The notes beneath the pieces are model-generated. The model searched no databases. It saw nothing but the letters and a program-made list of their open reading frames with translations, and was not told the DNA's origin. 64,000 bases of DNA, from the NCBI GenBank assembly GCA_023525715.1, contig JAKNSD010000080.1, forward strand, positions 288,501 through 352,500. Reading direction: 5' to 3'. Below, one piece after another: positions 1 to 12,100 of the stretch. This DNA is from Cichorium intybus (Eukaryota > Streptophyta > Magnoliopsida > Asterales > Asteraceae). The translations under genes and the position numbers were made by a program. Numbering within the stretch: the stretch's first letter is position 1; each line of letters begins with the position of its first letter.

Positions 1-613
1 CCTCTAAAATTTCATCCTCCATTACCAAGAAGTTGACGGGATAGAAAAAATCACCAACCTTGATTATAACATTGGTCAACTTGCCTCGGAAAACTTTGGT
101 TGACTGATCAGCCAGCTGTAATACTGTCTTAGCAGGCTCTAATTCCTCATTTTTGTACTTGTCATACAGGTATCCTGGAAACACGTTGACACTTGCTCCT
201 AAATCCAGCAAAGTGTTCCTGATGACAACATCCCCTACTGTGACAGTAATCAACGGTGAACCGAGGTCCTTCTCCTTCTTGGGCAATGTATCCAACAATG
301 CCTCACTTGCTTTCACAGTTAACCTCACCGTTTCAGGTGTAGGTGTCCTACTTTCCTTATTAGTTTTGCACATCTCCTGAAGAATCCTCGTATCTTCAGG
401 AGCATCTTTTAATTCATCCCATAGAGGTTGATTGATTGAGAGTCCAGTTGACTTGTCTGGCACCTCCTGCTTCTTCTTCTCTTTCTTATCCTTTTTCCTC
501 TGTTTAAGTCCAACCACCATTGGCTGATCCTCCTTTTGGACCTCCATGTCCTCTTTTAGTTGAGGTTCCTTCTCATCTTGAACTTCTTCTTTTTCATCCT
601 TCTTTTCTACTGT
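1..613 (-). pseudogene. ATH-1 gag-linker and aspartic protease, partial
   Basis: The minus strand encodes a lysine/glutamate-rich linker (about 430-610) and then a retropepsin-like protease cut off by the window edge. The active-site motif is DLGAS followed by VNVFPGYLYDKY, with the downstream LADQSTKV segment, all matching the protease of ATH-2 at 53186-54148. Athila-type proteases often carry DLGAS in place of DTGA/DSGA. Two adjacent stop codons near 614-622 separate it from the gag fragment upstream, so gag and protease can no longer be one polyprotein. The product would process Gag in the virus-like particle. Confidence 0.8.
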
Positions 614-619
614 AATTTA

Positions 620-2806
620 TTATTTAATATCCTCTTCCTTACTTTCACTTTCAACTTTAACGTTATTTTTTGCATTCTGACCTTCAACTTCACTCTCATA
701 ACCGAGCAAATCTTCTACGGTCACCTTCCTCCACTCAGCCTCAACAACATTGACATGTTCCTTTCTCGCCCGCTGAGTATGGGTCAGGTTGACTTCCGTA
801 GTACTAGGTAACTTGCCATTATCTCTCTTTCTTTGATCCTCAGCCATCTGAGCGATCTGCCTTTCCATGTTGGCAATGGCTTTGGCGTTAGCCTGAGACT
901 GCTGCTGGGTAGTGTTGAACATCTCATACATCTTCGCAGTCAAGTCTTCTTGATTTCCTGGGGGATTGTTGTTGTTGTTGTTATTTGGCCCCCTGTTGTT
1001 GTTGTTGCCACTCCCACTTGCATTGCCATTTGCTGGTTGATATTGTCTGGGCTGATTAGACGATTGGCTCTGATAGTTGTTCTGCCTTTGATTATTGAAG
1101 TTATGTGGACCCTGATTGTATGGTCTATAAGGTCGTCCATTATTGTATAGACCTTGACCCTGACCATAAACCTGATTCACCTCCTGAGTCCTTTGCCCTC
1201 CTTGGCCTCCTTGTTGCTGATTCTGCGGTCCGTTCTGTAAAGTGGACATTAATTTATCAAACTTTTTATTTAGCTCACTTATTTCCTTCTAGAGTGGACA
1301 TTAATCTATCAAACTTTTTATTTAGCTCACTTATTTCCTTCTAGACATCCTTTCTCTTAATCTATCAAATTTTTTATTTAGCTCACTTATTTCCTTCTAG
1401 ACATCCTTTCTCCAATCTGCATCAGCTCCTACTGCTGCAGCTGTGCCCACCATCTTCCTAGTAGAGAAATTTTCCTTAGACCCGTTGCTTAGCTGCTCCA
1501 AAACTTGCCAAGCCTCATCTGGATCTTGCATCATGATGGTGCCACTAGACGATGCGTTGATCATCGCTTGATTTGTCTCACTTGCTCCTTCGAAGAAAAG
1601 CTTAACTAATTGCCACTTTGGAATATCATGATGAGGGCACGACCTCATCAACTCCTTCAGACGATCCCAAGCTTCGTGAAATGCTTCTCCAGGCTTCTGT
1701 TGAAAATCCTGGGTAGCCCTCCTAATCTCTGTCGTCTTACTTGCCGGATAGAACTCTTGCAAGAATTTAGCCATAAGCTGGTCCCATGTGGTGATACTAT
1801 TGGACTAAAGAGATGTGAACCAATACTCGGCCTTGTCTTTCAAAGTAAACGGGAACAACCTTAACCTAAAGATATTCTTATTTGTGTTCCTAGGGGTATT
1901 GACATTTGCTATTGCTATGAACTCATACAAATGATTGTATGGATCATCCTGTGTATAACCCCTAAATTCATGCAATATTCCTAAAAGTTGTGGTCTAATT
2001 TCTACCTAAACATCTACATTATCTAGAATATAAATGGGAAATGAATCATCATACTCCCGCGGTTGGAAGTGTGATGCAACCGACTGCCTTCTCGGTTGTG
2101 CAAAGTATAAAGGTTGAACAAAGTTACCGTTATAGTGATGATCATTGTTGTAACCTTGCTGACCTTGCGGTTGTTGTTGTTGTGGTGCTCTTCGTGGAAG
2201 TCCCCAACCTCGGTTCCATGGTTTTTGTGGTTGCGACTACTGTGGAACCCATCCTTCTTCATCATCCTCGTATCCATGATCAACCTCTTGATATTGGTAT
2301 TGCTGCGTTTGAGGTTGCTGTGGTTGCACATACCGGTTGGTTGTGGTAAGGTTTGAAAAGTGGGTTGTGGTTTGAAGGTGGTGGGTTGATATGGTGGTTG
2401 TAATGGTTGTGATTGTTGTGGTTGGGAAATGGTGGTCTGCTGCCTAGAGACTGTGGTGCCATCACGGGCCGGCGCTCCCAAGACATAGCAGATGAAAAAG
2501 GGTTTGTAGATTGTAGTGGAAATGGTGGAACAGAAGGCGGAGTGCATGATGGTATTGATGCGGGGGCTGAAACCGCACCACCAGTAGCACTCGTGCTCCC
2601 AAACTGGAATTCTGAAACTGGGGGTATAAATGGCATCCCCCTGTTACCTCACCCATATGATCCTGGGTAACATCCTCTAAACTACTACTAACATTACTAA
2701 AACTCATCTTATCTAAACGCCTACATGCACGGTTCTTGAGTGCGGTTCGTTCGATCTCTGAGTCAAAATGCAAGGGTGATAACTGCCCACCCCGACGGGT
2801 ACGCAT
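620..2806 (-). pseudogene. ATH-1 gag, broken into several frames
   Basis: Homology with the intact ATH-2 gag runs from the start at 2806 (MRTRRGGQLSP) to 620. Pieces fall in different frames: the N-terminus at 2280-2806, the Retrotrans_gag core at 1397-1774 (FLQEFYPASKTTEIRR, then CPHHDIPKWQLVKLFF), and the Q/N-rich C-terminus at 620-1249. A triplicated 55-60-bp segment at 1241-1412 adds further disruption. The protein would have formed the capsid; this copy cannot encode it. No CCHC knuckle is visible, as in ATH-2. Confidence 0.85.
1241..1412. repeat. Three tandem copies of a 55-60-bp gag segment
   Basis: The phrase ending TTAGCTCACTTATTTCCTTC recurs three times at about 1270-1290, 1323-1343 and 1379-1398, with matching flanks. 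ATH-2 has one copy at the equivalent place (around 54905-54960), so this is a local expansion after the two elements separated. Confidence 0.85.
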
Positions 2807-2929
2807 GCACTAGTGCAACACGCCCGCCAAAATAAAAAAAGAAATTACTAGCCAACTAAACATGTCAATACTAAAACCAAAAATCAGAAACTAAAGTCCT
2901 ACAGATCGCCTACTCTCAAGCTCACAACT

Positions 2930-2946
2930 CCCCGGCAACGGCGCCA
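2930..2946 (-). promoter_or_regulatory. ATH-1 primer-binding site (tRNA-Asp)
   Basis: The plus strand reads CCCCGGCAACGGCGCCA, the 3' end of plant tRNA-Asp(GTC) including CCA, so the minus-strand RNA would pair with that tRNA. It lies five bases inside the 5' LTR end at 2952. Confidence 0.9.
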
Positions 2947-2951
2947 AAATT

Positions 2952-3872
2952 TGACACGCCTAGGTCGTCCTGTGGTCAAAAATAAATAAATACCTCAATC
3001 ACACTAGTATAGTGGTAGTCAGGGTCGATCCACAGGAGTTTCGTGGTCAAGGTAGGCAACATATTACCAATCGTAGTGTCACGCTACAACCAGAGGATCT
3101 AGTTTCTAACTTTTACCAAAACATTCCAAAATCATGAAATCCAAAAACATCCAATCCAAGCGTAAAACCAAACTTAACCTAATTACTTACTGTAGTCAGA
3201 AATATAATTCAGAATCAGAAGCATAAAAGATCAAGCTAAAACAATCACACATCCAAATCTCATTCAAAAGCATTAAAAATGTAAAAAGAACAATTAATCA
3301 TAACCAAATGATTCACTTGTATTCAAACTCAATCCAACTTGTTCAAAACAGTAAACAATAAATTCTGAAACCTTAAACTTAGTGCTAATGGTTGTCACAC
3401 CCAAGAACACAAAGCTAAGCTACTAAAAACTACTAAACTAATTGAAATTTAAATGAAAAGAACATAAATACCACGAATGGTGACTTAAATCTGAATCCTG
3501 GAGTCAAAGAAGCCTTGTATCCACCTTGGGGGTCGTTTCTTTGCTACTGATTTCGACATAGAAACCTCTATTTATAGTTGAGAAATTTAAGTGGCCGCTT
3601 CGCACAAAAGTAGATTCCGCGGCGCGCGTATGAGTTTTATCCCCGTTTTTTCGACATTTGAATTTTTTCACCGCCTTATCTTTGACTCAGCGCGACGCGC
3701 CCTAGGTCCTCTCCGAGACACGCGTGTAAATTTGAATCTTTTGTCCTTATCTTCAAAACTTCTTCTATTTTGTACGCATTTAACCCCTGTTTATATCATT
3801 TCTTTCCAAACAAGCACTGACACAAAAAGTGAGAATACCACAGGATATATGATATAATTTCACCAAGAATAG
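2952..3872 (-). repeat. ATH-1 5' LTR, larger piece
   Basis: The LTR end facing the primer site reads TGACACGCCTAGG on the plus strand. A TATA-like box (minus strand CTATAAATAG) lies at about 3567-3577, with CGCG-rich palindromic motifs just upstream of it in transcription direction at 3615-3702. The LTR stops at 3872, where COP-1 begins with TGTTGG, and continues at 19418. Confidence 0.85.
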
Positions 3873-4652
3873 TGTTGGATTAGGTGTCTAAGCCATGACT
3901 AATAATTAGTATTTACCTAATTAATAGTAGCACAGTCCATTTGGGTTGCCCTCATGGCTGGAGGTTTGGTAGAAAATTCGGTAGAGAGAGAGATTGATTT
4001 ATTATGTGAGTAATAAATCAACAAGAATTAAATATATGGTTTATTAATACATTAAAGTGATAATATAATAATTAGAAACTATATTAATTAATTAGGAATT
4101 AATCCAGAATTAATTTGATTTAATTTGGGGATTAATTTAATTAATTAAAGGTGTAGGGACTGAAACTGTAATTATTCAATAGTTGAGTAACTGACAATGG
4201 GATTGACCAGTGGATTTCGATTTCTATATATGGTATATAGAAATTTCGAAATTAATATAATAAAGGATAAATCGGAGTTTGAATTATAAGATAAAAGGTT
4301 TATCTTATTTGAATTCAAAAGGGTTTATCTTTTAAGGCTTATCAACTAGTCATCTGGAAACTATAAATAGGGGTCCCTGGGCACCATATCAATTCGCTAA
4401 TTCTAAATACTCTCTCTAAGATTTTGATTCCATAAACCTCTAGCTTGGGTGTGACTTCCATTTGAGGCAAGAGATTTATGTTGCTTAGTTTCCAAGAAAC
4501 AGAAAAAGGTTAGTTTTTCTATTTTTGTTTCTTTTAGTTAATTTCTTGTGGCCTTTAGGTTTTGTTATATGTTCAATAGTAGAAAACATAGATCCTCATA
4601 GGTTGCATGTGAACTTAGGTTATTTAGTTCATGGTTTGCAGAAAACCTTTAA
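3873..4652 (+). repeat. COP-1 5' LTR
   Basis: It begins TGTTGGATTAGGTG and matches 18649-19422. Alignment with COP-2 places its end beside the primer site, just after CTTTAA. The U3 part is AT-rich with many AATTAA runs. A TATA box lies at 4361-4370. Confidence 0.9.
4361..4370 (+). promoter_or_regulatory. COP-1 LTR TATA box
   Basis: CTATAAATAG lies about 290 bp before the LTR end, a suitable place for the U3/R boundary. The same string occurs in the 3' LTR near 19137-19146. Confidence 0.6.
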
Positions 4653-4653
4653 G

Positions 4654-4666
4654 TGGTATCAGAGCC
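4654..4666 (+). promoter_or_regulatory. COP-1 primer-binding site (tRNA-iMet)
   Basis: TGGTATCAGAGCC is complementary to the 3' end of plant initiator tRNA-Met, the usual primer of copia elements. It directly follows the 5' LTR. Confidence 0.9.
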
Positions 4667-5995
4667 TGTTCTTGTTTTCTTGTTGAATTGCTATAACTGT
4701 TTTAGGGTTTAAAGCCTATAAACCCTAATTTTAGTATGGATCGATTTTAAGGATTAGGGTTTTGAAAACCCTAATCCCCCTGGTAAATTTCGATTAAGCC
4801 TATAGGGTTTTAGGAGGTTTTCTATTTTTGGTAACTTTAATTGGTTAATTAAATGGATAACCTTAAACCCTTTCTTGAAATCGAAAATTAGGGGTTTAAG
4901 GATAGGTTTTAATTAATTTGGATAAATCTATCTTCATTGAATTAATTTAATTAATTATTAATTAAAGGATAATTCAAAAGGGATTTAATTAATTTTAAAT
5001 TATCGAAAAATTTAATGGAAAATCTGGAAAAATATTTTAAAAAGTTTAAAATATTAAGATTTAATTAATTTAATTAATTTTTAATTAAAAGATGATTAAA
5101 TCGATATTTAAAGGTTTAATTTAATTTAAAATTTAATAGTTGAATTGGTAAAATTAAAAGATAAACCTGGAATATTTTAAAGAGTTTAAAAATACATCTT
5201 ATATATGTTATTAATTATTAATACTATATTTATAAGATAAAATTGGTCAGTCAATTTAATAGTTGGCCTCATTCACGAAGCTGATCTATAAAGTGGGTAT
5301 AAGGAGGCTGCCTATAAAATGGCGGTCTAATGGGTCAACACTCTCACGCACCGCTCGCCTGATCAGTGGAGGGTCGTTAGCCGAACAGTTTGATAGGACC
5401 GCTTAATCATTAAAACTATAATGATCAAAGTACTAGAACCATTTACAAAATCCCAATCTAGTTACTTTAGGAGAAAATGTGAATTTGATGCTAACCCATG
5501 AAATTGCACATTGCACTTTATGAAACGTTGGTGGAGCGTGTGTGGTTTACCGGCACACCAATGTGGGTTCATAAAGAGTGGCAATGGGTGTCTCGGGTGT
5601 TATCATTGTTGATGGAGCGTGTGTGGTTTACCGGCACATCAATTTGAGATGATAATGGACCCCGAGAGTACCAAGCTAATTTGCATGGTTATTCACACCC
5701 GGTTTGTGATCCTCGGCATCCCAGTCACAAACGGTGGGGCATATCCGATATTAAACATGCTATTGAACAGTTCAATAAATCTCAAAAGAAACTAGGAATT
5801 CTATTTATAATAAGATTATATTTTCCGCGGTGGAATTGGCTGAATCGTCATTCGCCTACCTTTATAAAATTTGCTTATAGATTATGGCATCCCTCTTCTA
5901 TGTTGCAAATTGTTATAGTTGGATCCTAGCCTTATTTTATATTGGGTTATTATAAGGACCAACAAGTATCTAATTAAACTTACCTTCTTTTATAG
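4667..5995 (+). other. COP-1 untranslated leader with paired conserved motif
   Basis: This 1.3-kb leader between primer site and gag has no long reading frame. It is AT-rich to about 5260. It then carries two copies of a 25-nt motif with core GTGTGGTTTACCGGCAC at 5532-5556 and 5613-5637, start-to-start spacing 81 nt. The same pair occurs in the COP-2 leader with 80-nt spacing. A short conserved frame follows at 5650-5800 (GYSHPVCDPRHPSHK). Confidence 0.75.
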
Positions 5996-6985
5996 ATGTC
6001 TTCTGCTGATCAATCCGCTCCCCACTCAAACTCCAGTGTTCCCTCAATCCTCTCATTATGTTCCAAGGTTCAACTGAACGGGACAAACTACAATGACTGG
6101 ATTAGAAATATCAAGATGGCTCTGAGGTACGAGAACAAATAGTATGTTCTCGAGACCGAGCTTGTCGATATTGACCCTGAAACTGCTACTCCCGAGGAAA
6201 TTTCCTCATACCAAAAACATTCTGATGATGCGACCAAAGTGGCCTGTATCATGATCGCCACAATGAACCCCGAATTGCAAAGGATATACGAAGACTACTG
6301 GCCTTTTGAGATGCACAAGGAGCTTGCGGAAAAGTTTCGCAAGCAAGAGCGCATCGAGAGGTGCGAGGTGGTCAAGGACTTCACGTACAGCAAACCTAAA
6401 GATGGAGAGTCCATCTGCACTCATGTGCAAAGAATGCAAGGTTACGTGGAGCGGCTCAGGAAGCTTGCGATGCCTGTAAATGAGGAGTTGGCCGTTGACA
6501 TTGTGCTTAACTCATTGCCAAGTTCTTATGACCAGTTCAGGATGGCTTACCATTTGAACAAAAATCAGGCTAACCTGATTGAATTGCATCGTATGCTTCG
6601 GATAGCTGAGGACGGGATGAAGGGTAAAAGTGTACCCTCGGTTAATCAGCCCGTCTTAGCCATTGGAAGTGGCAAAGGAAAGAAAAGGAAGGGCCCTCCT
6701 AAACAAAATTGGAGGGAAAAGGTTCAGGTCGGGTCGTCCAGCAATGGCTCGAGAACCAAGTCTTCCAATATTCCTTGTGTGGCCAACCCCAATGAAGCCG
6801 ACTGTTTCTATTGCAAAGAGAAGGGCCATTGGAAGAGAAGTTGCCCCAAATACTTGCAGGATGTCAAGGATGGGAAAGTAAAGCCATCGACAGCAGGTAT
6901 ATATACTATCTCTAAAAACTCACCATCTTCTAATTGTTGGGTCCTTGATACAGGATGTGGTTTTCACATTTGTTCTGATCTATAG
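5996..6985 (+). pseudogene. COP-1 gag and start of protease
   Basis: Translation starts at ATG 5996 (MSSADQSAPHSN). The frame shows a UBN2/Retrotran_gag_2-type region (GTNYNDWIRNIKMAL), then LNSLPSSYDQFRMAY. A CCHC zinc knuckle with C-X2-C-X4-H-X4-C spacing (CFYCKEKGHWKRSC) lies near 6807-6848. The protease motif LDTGCGFHI follows near 6943-6970. TAG codons at 6140-6142 and 6983-6985 interrupt it, both where relatives have glutamine, fitting CAG-to-TAG change. Gag would build the particle and bind genomic RNA; this copy cannot make it whole. The frame continues into pol. Confidence 0.88.
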
Positions 6986-8427
6986 GGCCTAAAGGAAAGA
7001 AGGGAGGTGGAGCACGGTAGACTGAACCTGATCATGGGCAATAGGAGATCGTCCCCTGTTACCAAGATCAGCGTTTATAGTGTAGTGCTTAGTGGTGATG
7101 TTAGCTTAGAGTTATTTAATTGTTGCTATTCGCCAGAAATGGCAAGAAACATTATTTCATTTTACGTATTGTTCAAACAAGGATTTCAATCTTCTTTTGA
7201 TAATAAAATTGGTTCGATTTCTGTTTTCAAAAATGGTATTTTGATTTTTACTGCTTATCCTTGTGATGGTGTGTCTGAAACTGTTAAATGTGTTGACAAT
7301 TTAGGACATAGTGTAAATTATATTGATTCTACTAGTGGTGTAAAAAAGGCATGTCTGTGGCATAGTCGGCTCGGGCACATCAGCAAGAAACGCATCGCCC
7401 AACTCCAAAAGGATGGAGTGTTGGAATCATTCGACCTCAGGTCGGATGATGTATGTGAATCTTGTCTGTTGGGAAAGATGACTAAATCACCTTTCAAAGG
7501 GTCTTTTGAAAGAGGTGAGGGTCTGCTGGACATCATTCATACGGATGGGTGTGGTCCATTCAGATCAACCACAAAGGATGGCACGCGGTTCTACGTAACC
7601 TTTACTGACGATTTTTGTAGATACGGTTATATCTACTTAATCAAGCATAAGTCAGACACCTTTGAAAAGTTCAAAGAGTTTAAGAACGAGGTAGAGAATC
7701 AATTAGGCAGGAAGATAAAGATGCTCAGGTCTGACAGAGGCGGAGAGTATCTAAGTATCGAGTTCCTAGACTATCTAAAGGAATGCAGAATAGTTTCGCA
7801 GTTGACACCTCCCAGGACACCACAGTTGAACGAGGTTGCGGAGAGGCACAACCGAACCCTGTTGAACATGGTTCGTTCCATGATGAGTCGAGCTTCACTT
7901 CCCATTCACTTCTGGGGGTATGCCTTAGAGACTGCCGCCCATATCCTCAATCTTGTCCCTACTAAGAAGGTTGCTAAAACACCTCATGAAATGTGTACGG
8001 GGAAAGTTCCCTCGTTGGCACATATCAAAGTCTGGGGTTGTGAGGCTTTCGTTAGACGAGAGACTCAAGACAAAATCGCAGAAAGAAGCGAAGGGTGTTT
8101 CTTCCTTGGTTATCCCATACAGTCCTTTGGATATCTATTCTACAGACTGAGCGAGGACGTGGTCTTTATAGCTAGACGAGCAGTCTTTCGAGAGAGAGAG
8201 CTCATATTCAAAGAGGAAAGTGGGAGTACCATTGATCTTGAAGAAATTCAAGAGTCATCAGATGACGCAACCTTAGGAGAAACTAGCAACCAACATGAGG
8301 AAGAAGTTCATGTTGGTCCGACTGATGTATCCTTACCTCTTAGGCGCTCCGGTAGGGTTACCATGCCACCCGAGTTTTATGGTTTCCATATAACTTCGGA
8401 TGGGGACACGTTTGTCAGTGATAGGAC
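6986..8427 (+). pseudogene. COP-1 pol, first part (protease end, integrase)
   Basis: The frame is open from 6986 to the COP-2 insertion. It contains the GAG_pre-integrase region (WHSRLGHISKKRI, then CESCLLGK, giving an HHCC zinc site). The rve integrase core follows, with aspartates in HTDGCGP and RSDRGGEY and the glutamate in AERHNRT, then a region ending RRSGRVTMPPEFYGF. Several normally conserved positions of the PGTPQWNGVSER stretch are changed, so integrase is probably inactive even without the break. The frame enters COP-2 LTR at 8428; the true continuation is at 16190. Confidence 0.9.
8423..8427. repeat. COP-2 target-site duplication, left copy
   Basis: AGGAC directly precedes the COP-2 LTR and is repeated exactly at 16185-16189. 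Confidence 0.93.
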
Positions 8428-9191
8428 TGAAGGGTTTTCTAGCAAACAATGAACAAATAATCTCTTATGGTTCACATGCAACCCTAAAAAGATCTATGTT
8501 TTCTTCTATGAAGATAATAAACTAAAATCATAAGGCCAACAATTATTTCTAGAGAATTAAATGAGAAAAACCAACCTTTGATTTTAATTCAGAAGCCAGC
8601 AGCACAAGTGTCCTGCCTCAAATGGAATTCACACCCAAAGCAATGGAGAAGACAGTTCAGCAGAGTAGTCTTGTTCAAAAGTGGCGCCAAAAGGAGGTAC
8701 CAGGAGCCTCCTTTTATAGCCTCCAAGGGTTACAACTGAAACCCTAACGAGCCTTCTTAGTGGGCAAGCCTGTTGACCACTTGGACCAGGCTTCTAAACC
8801 CTAGCTAGGGTTTTCGCCAACCTCTGGAGGAGCCTCCAGGTTGGCGCCATTTTGGTCCCTGGTTTTCTCTTTGCCAGTTATTCAACTATTGAATAAATAC
8901 GAACCAGTCCCTGCACATTTAATTAATTAATTTAATCACTGAATTAATTCCAATTAATTCTAGATTAAATCTTAATTAATTATTATAGTTTCTAATTAAT
9001 ATATTAACACTTAAATATATTAATAAACCATTTAATTAATTTTATTGATTTATTAAACAATTAATAAATCAACCCTTTACTCTACTAAACTCTATCCTAA
9101 CCTCCAGCTATGGGGGCAACCCAAATGGACTTTGCTTCTATTAATAAGATAAACATAATTATAAGTCATGACTTAGACACCTAATCCAACA
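8428..9191 (-). repeat. COP-2 3' LTR
   Basis: On the plus strand it runs from TGAAGGGTTTTC to CTAATCCAACA; read on the minus strand it begins TGTTGGATTAGG like COP-1. It is followed at 9192 by GTCTCCCACTTGG, the complement of a purine tract. A minus-strand TATA-like GCTATAAAAG lies at 8711-8720. Confidence 0.93.
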
Positions 9192-12100
9192 GTCTCCCAC
9201 TTGGATAAGTGTATGACTTTAATTGTCCATTTACCTTCTGATTAACTAACAAACCACAGCTTCCTAGAAACTGCTGCCGAACTCTGACCTAGTCAGTTCT
9301 GTCCATAGATAAGTGATCATATGATCCTTCGTCCAACAAGATATTTTCAGACACGAGACATGGATTGAGATCAATATCTGTCCGATACTCTGGTTCCTGA
9401 TTTCCGATTCTGCTTATGACTTTCGGACTTCTAATTGAACACATCAACTTAGTCCAGGCTGGCCAGCACTTTAGTCAACTTCAAAATCATAGAGCGGCCT
9501 ACAGATATCTGTTTCCCATCAGGGTCAAGGAACGAATAAGCTTCGACTCATATGATTGTGTCTTTTACTTATCAAATCGTACACAACATTGCGTTTTGTA
9601 TCATCGAGTTACCGATGCATTTTCGCATTATCAATGCACAATCGACTCGTAAATTTCAACTCATATGTCTCCGCTTCAAGATCATACGATATTATCGTCT
9701 CAACATTGCTCGTGATGTAATCCATGGAGCAATCTGTTGAGCGCGGGTTTATCCAATACTCAAATCTCTACTTCTAAGTACTCATGAACGTTGTAGCAGT
9801 CTTACTGCAATGTCTAACTCCTTGGACAATCTACAAACCAATTCACGACAGTCTTCGTTCATACTTACTCCTGAAAAGTATGAGCGACTGTAGACTTTTG
9901 AATAATCAAATTATTCGGGAAGTGAAACATGCAAAATTGAAACATAAAATCTGACCGGTGGCTACTCTTGCCTAATTACCAAGTCTCCACGAGGTAATCA
10001 CCAAGTCGGATTTTACATAAAACTATTATCGGTTTCTAGATTCCTTTTAAACTATTTAATTCGTGTTATGTATCTATGTCTACTTGACATTTCACTCTTT
10101 CTATGTATTCAAATGTCATACATTTATACACTTTATCCGATCGGATATCCTTCCGATGATATTTCAATTTCGGTCATACCGTTATTCTCACTAACAACTC
10201 CATTCTATGTACTGTGACTTTCCATGGTTCTCAGGATCTTTAGTCCACATGACTGCACCCTAAGACTATTTCGAGGTGTTACGATGTGCCGGTGAGCCAC
10301 ACGCGCTCCATCGGAATGCCAATGAAATTCTTTAACCATTAAGTCCTTATTTGAAAACTCTTTTCAAATTGTTATCAACATTCACCCCAATCATTTCCCA
10401 ATGATTTCTCACGTATGTACAAAATCCATTAAGTATTCCTAGCCAGGTCATATCCTGAATCTGACTCACTATGCTCTAAGCATTAAGTCATCAAGACATG
10501 TTCATGACACTTCTGATCGATCCAAGAAATTTGTTGGATTCGATCTAGTCCTATTCCAAACCCTTTTGGAATCGTAGGATTACTTATAATCCTTGTGTCA
10601 CGACTTTTAATAACTATATCCTTTCGGAGACTTTTCTTCATGCATCTTGAATCTTATCAAGATCATGCTTACTATGGCCAGGTCTATACTGATGACAACA
10701 TTTATCTGATATATGTCAATGGATTATGTGAGTATGTTGCACCTTTTATATCTCTCGTGCCAAATCATCACACTTTGCAATGATAGGAAACTATTTCCTA
10801 GGGCAATGCATCTTGAGTCTCATCAAGATCATTTTTGCAGAGTTTCGATCTATCTCATAGACGTTTATAACCACCCGAGCATGCCATATCTTTATTAATT
10901 CTTTCATAGCGATCCGTCTCTTAACACCAAGTCATTACACTTTGTAATGAAAAGAGACGTTTCCTAGAAACATTATGTAACACATATATGGAGATAATAG
11001 ATAACAGCGACACTCCCACTGGCTTTGACACGGTTATGGACTATTCACAAAATCTAGAACCTTTGGAACATTTTGAGAATCCAAACCTTTCTGACATCTT
11101 AATGGATATCTTTCAGCCCCTTTTCAAAATCCAATCCTTTGGCATATTTTGAGAATCTGAATATCCTTTCTTGCGAGATGCCCACGGGGAAATCCCGGGC
11201 CCATGTACCTTTATACTGGCATATTCTTTGTGAGTCTATATTAATGTGCCGGTGATCCACACGCGCTCCACTAACGACTTACAATATGCAGTATCCTTTC
11301 GGATTTCATCTTCTATTGAGAGTGCTTCTCTCGGAGTCAATTACTTGACTCTGAGCATCGTCTCACTACTCCAGATGTTTTGAAGGTACGTTTCTGTCCA
11401 TGCTGCTTTCGTTTGATGATTTAATTACTCCCACTGGTTTTTAAACCAGGTGTAAAATCAATCAAACCGTCACATAGACTGTATCTCGTCCTAAGGTTCT
11501 CTTAATTGGCAGCAACCGGGCTCACCAATGCTTCCAAGTAGTCGGATTGAAAATCCGTACCAACTATAGTGTTTTACCACTAATCGGTATGTCACCCTGA
11601 TCATAACTACTTATGATGGTGATCAGTACTACTGGTCAAGAGAAGATAATGTCAAAATTAAAACAAAAATATGATTTCTGCTCTAAGCCTAGTGTTGACT
11701 AAAGGTTATTTCACTTGTCTAATCCTGAACTGATTCAGGACTGTCCCAACTCCCACTGTTTCCTTAGAACATGAGTCCTTTCTAAAAGAGCTCTTTCTCT
11801 TCCAGGTACAGCGGGATAGCCAGTGAAACGACATTTCTGATAAGGTTCAGGCTAGTCATGAGGTTCGGACGAACACTACAAGACCCTGGACCTTTAATGT
11901 ACAAGTGGGACAATCCCAGCTTTACATTTCAGACAGTGTCTGCAAAGCCTACTTAGTCGAAGATGTGGTTGGAATATAGTTTATATGGTCTGACTGGTTT
12001 AGTGTTTAATTTACGGGAAACTAATTGGCAATGTATCTCATACATCGAGGATCGAACTGTTTCGACCAATGCTCCATTATCTTCCCCAGGACACATTACA

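Noticed and set aside
2023..2670. Overlapping frames on both strands of the ATH-1 gag region
   Set aside because: Only the minus-strand frame homologous to ATH-2 gag has family motifs; the others arise from repetitive Q/P-rich coding sequence.
2930..2946. Possible tRNA-Asp gene (also at 56422-56438)
   Set aside because: Only the last 17 bases match tRNA-Asp and the remaining cloverleaf is absent; position beside an LTR shows a primer-binding site.
5681..5929. 82-codon frame in the COP-1 leader as a stand-alone gene
   Set aside because: Only its first third is shared with COP-2 and it lacks a longer conserved frame; treated as a leader feature.
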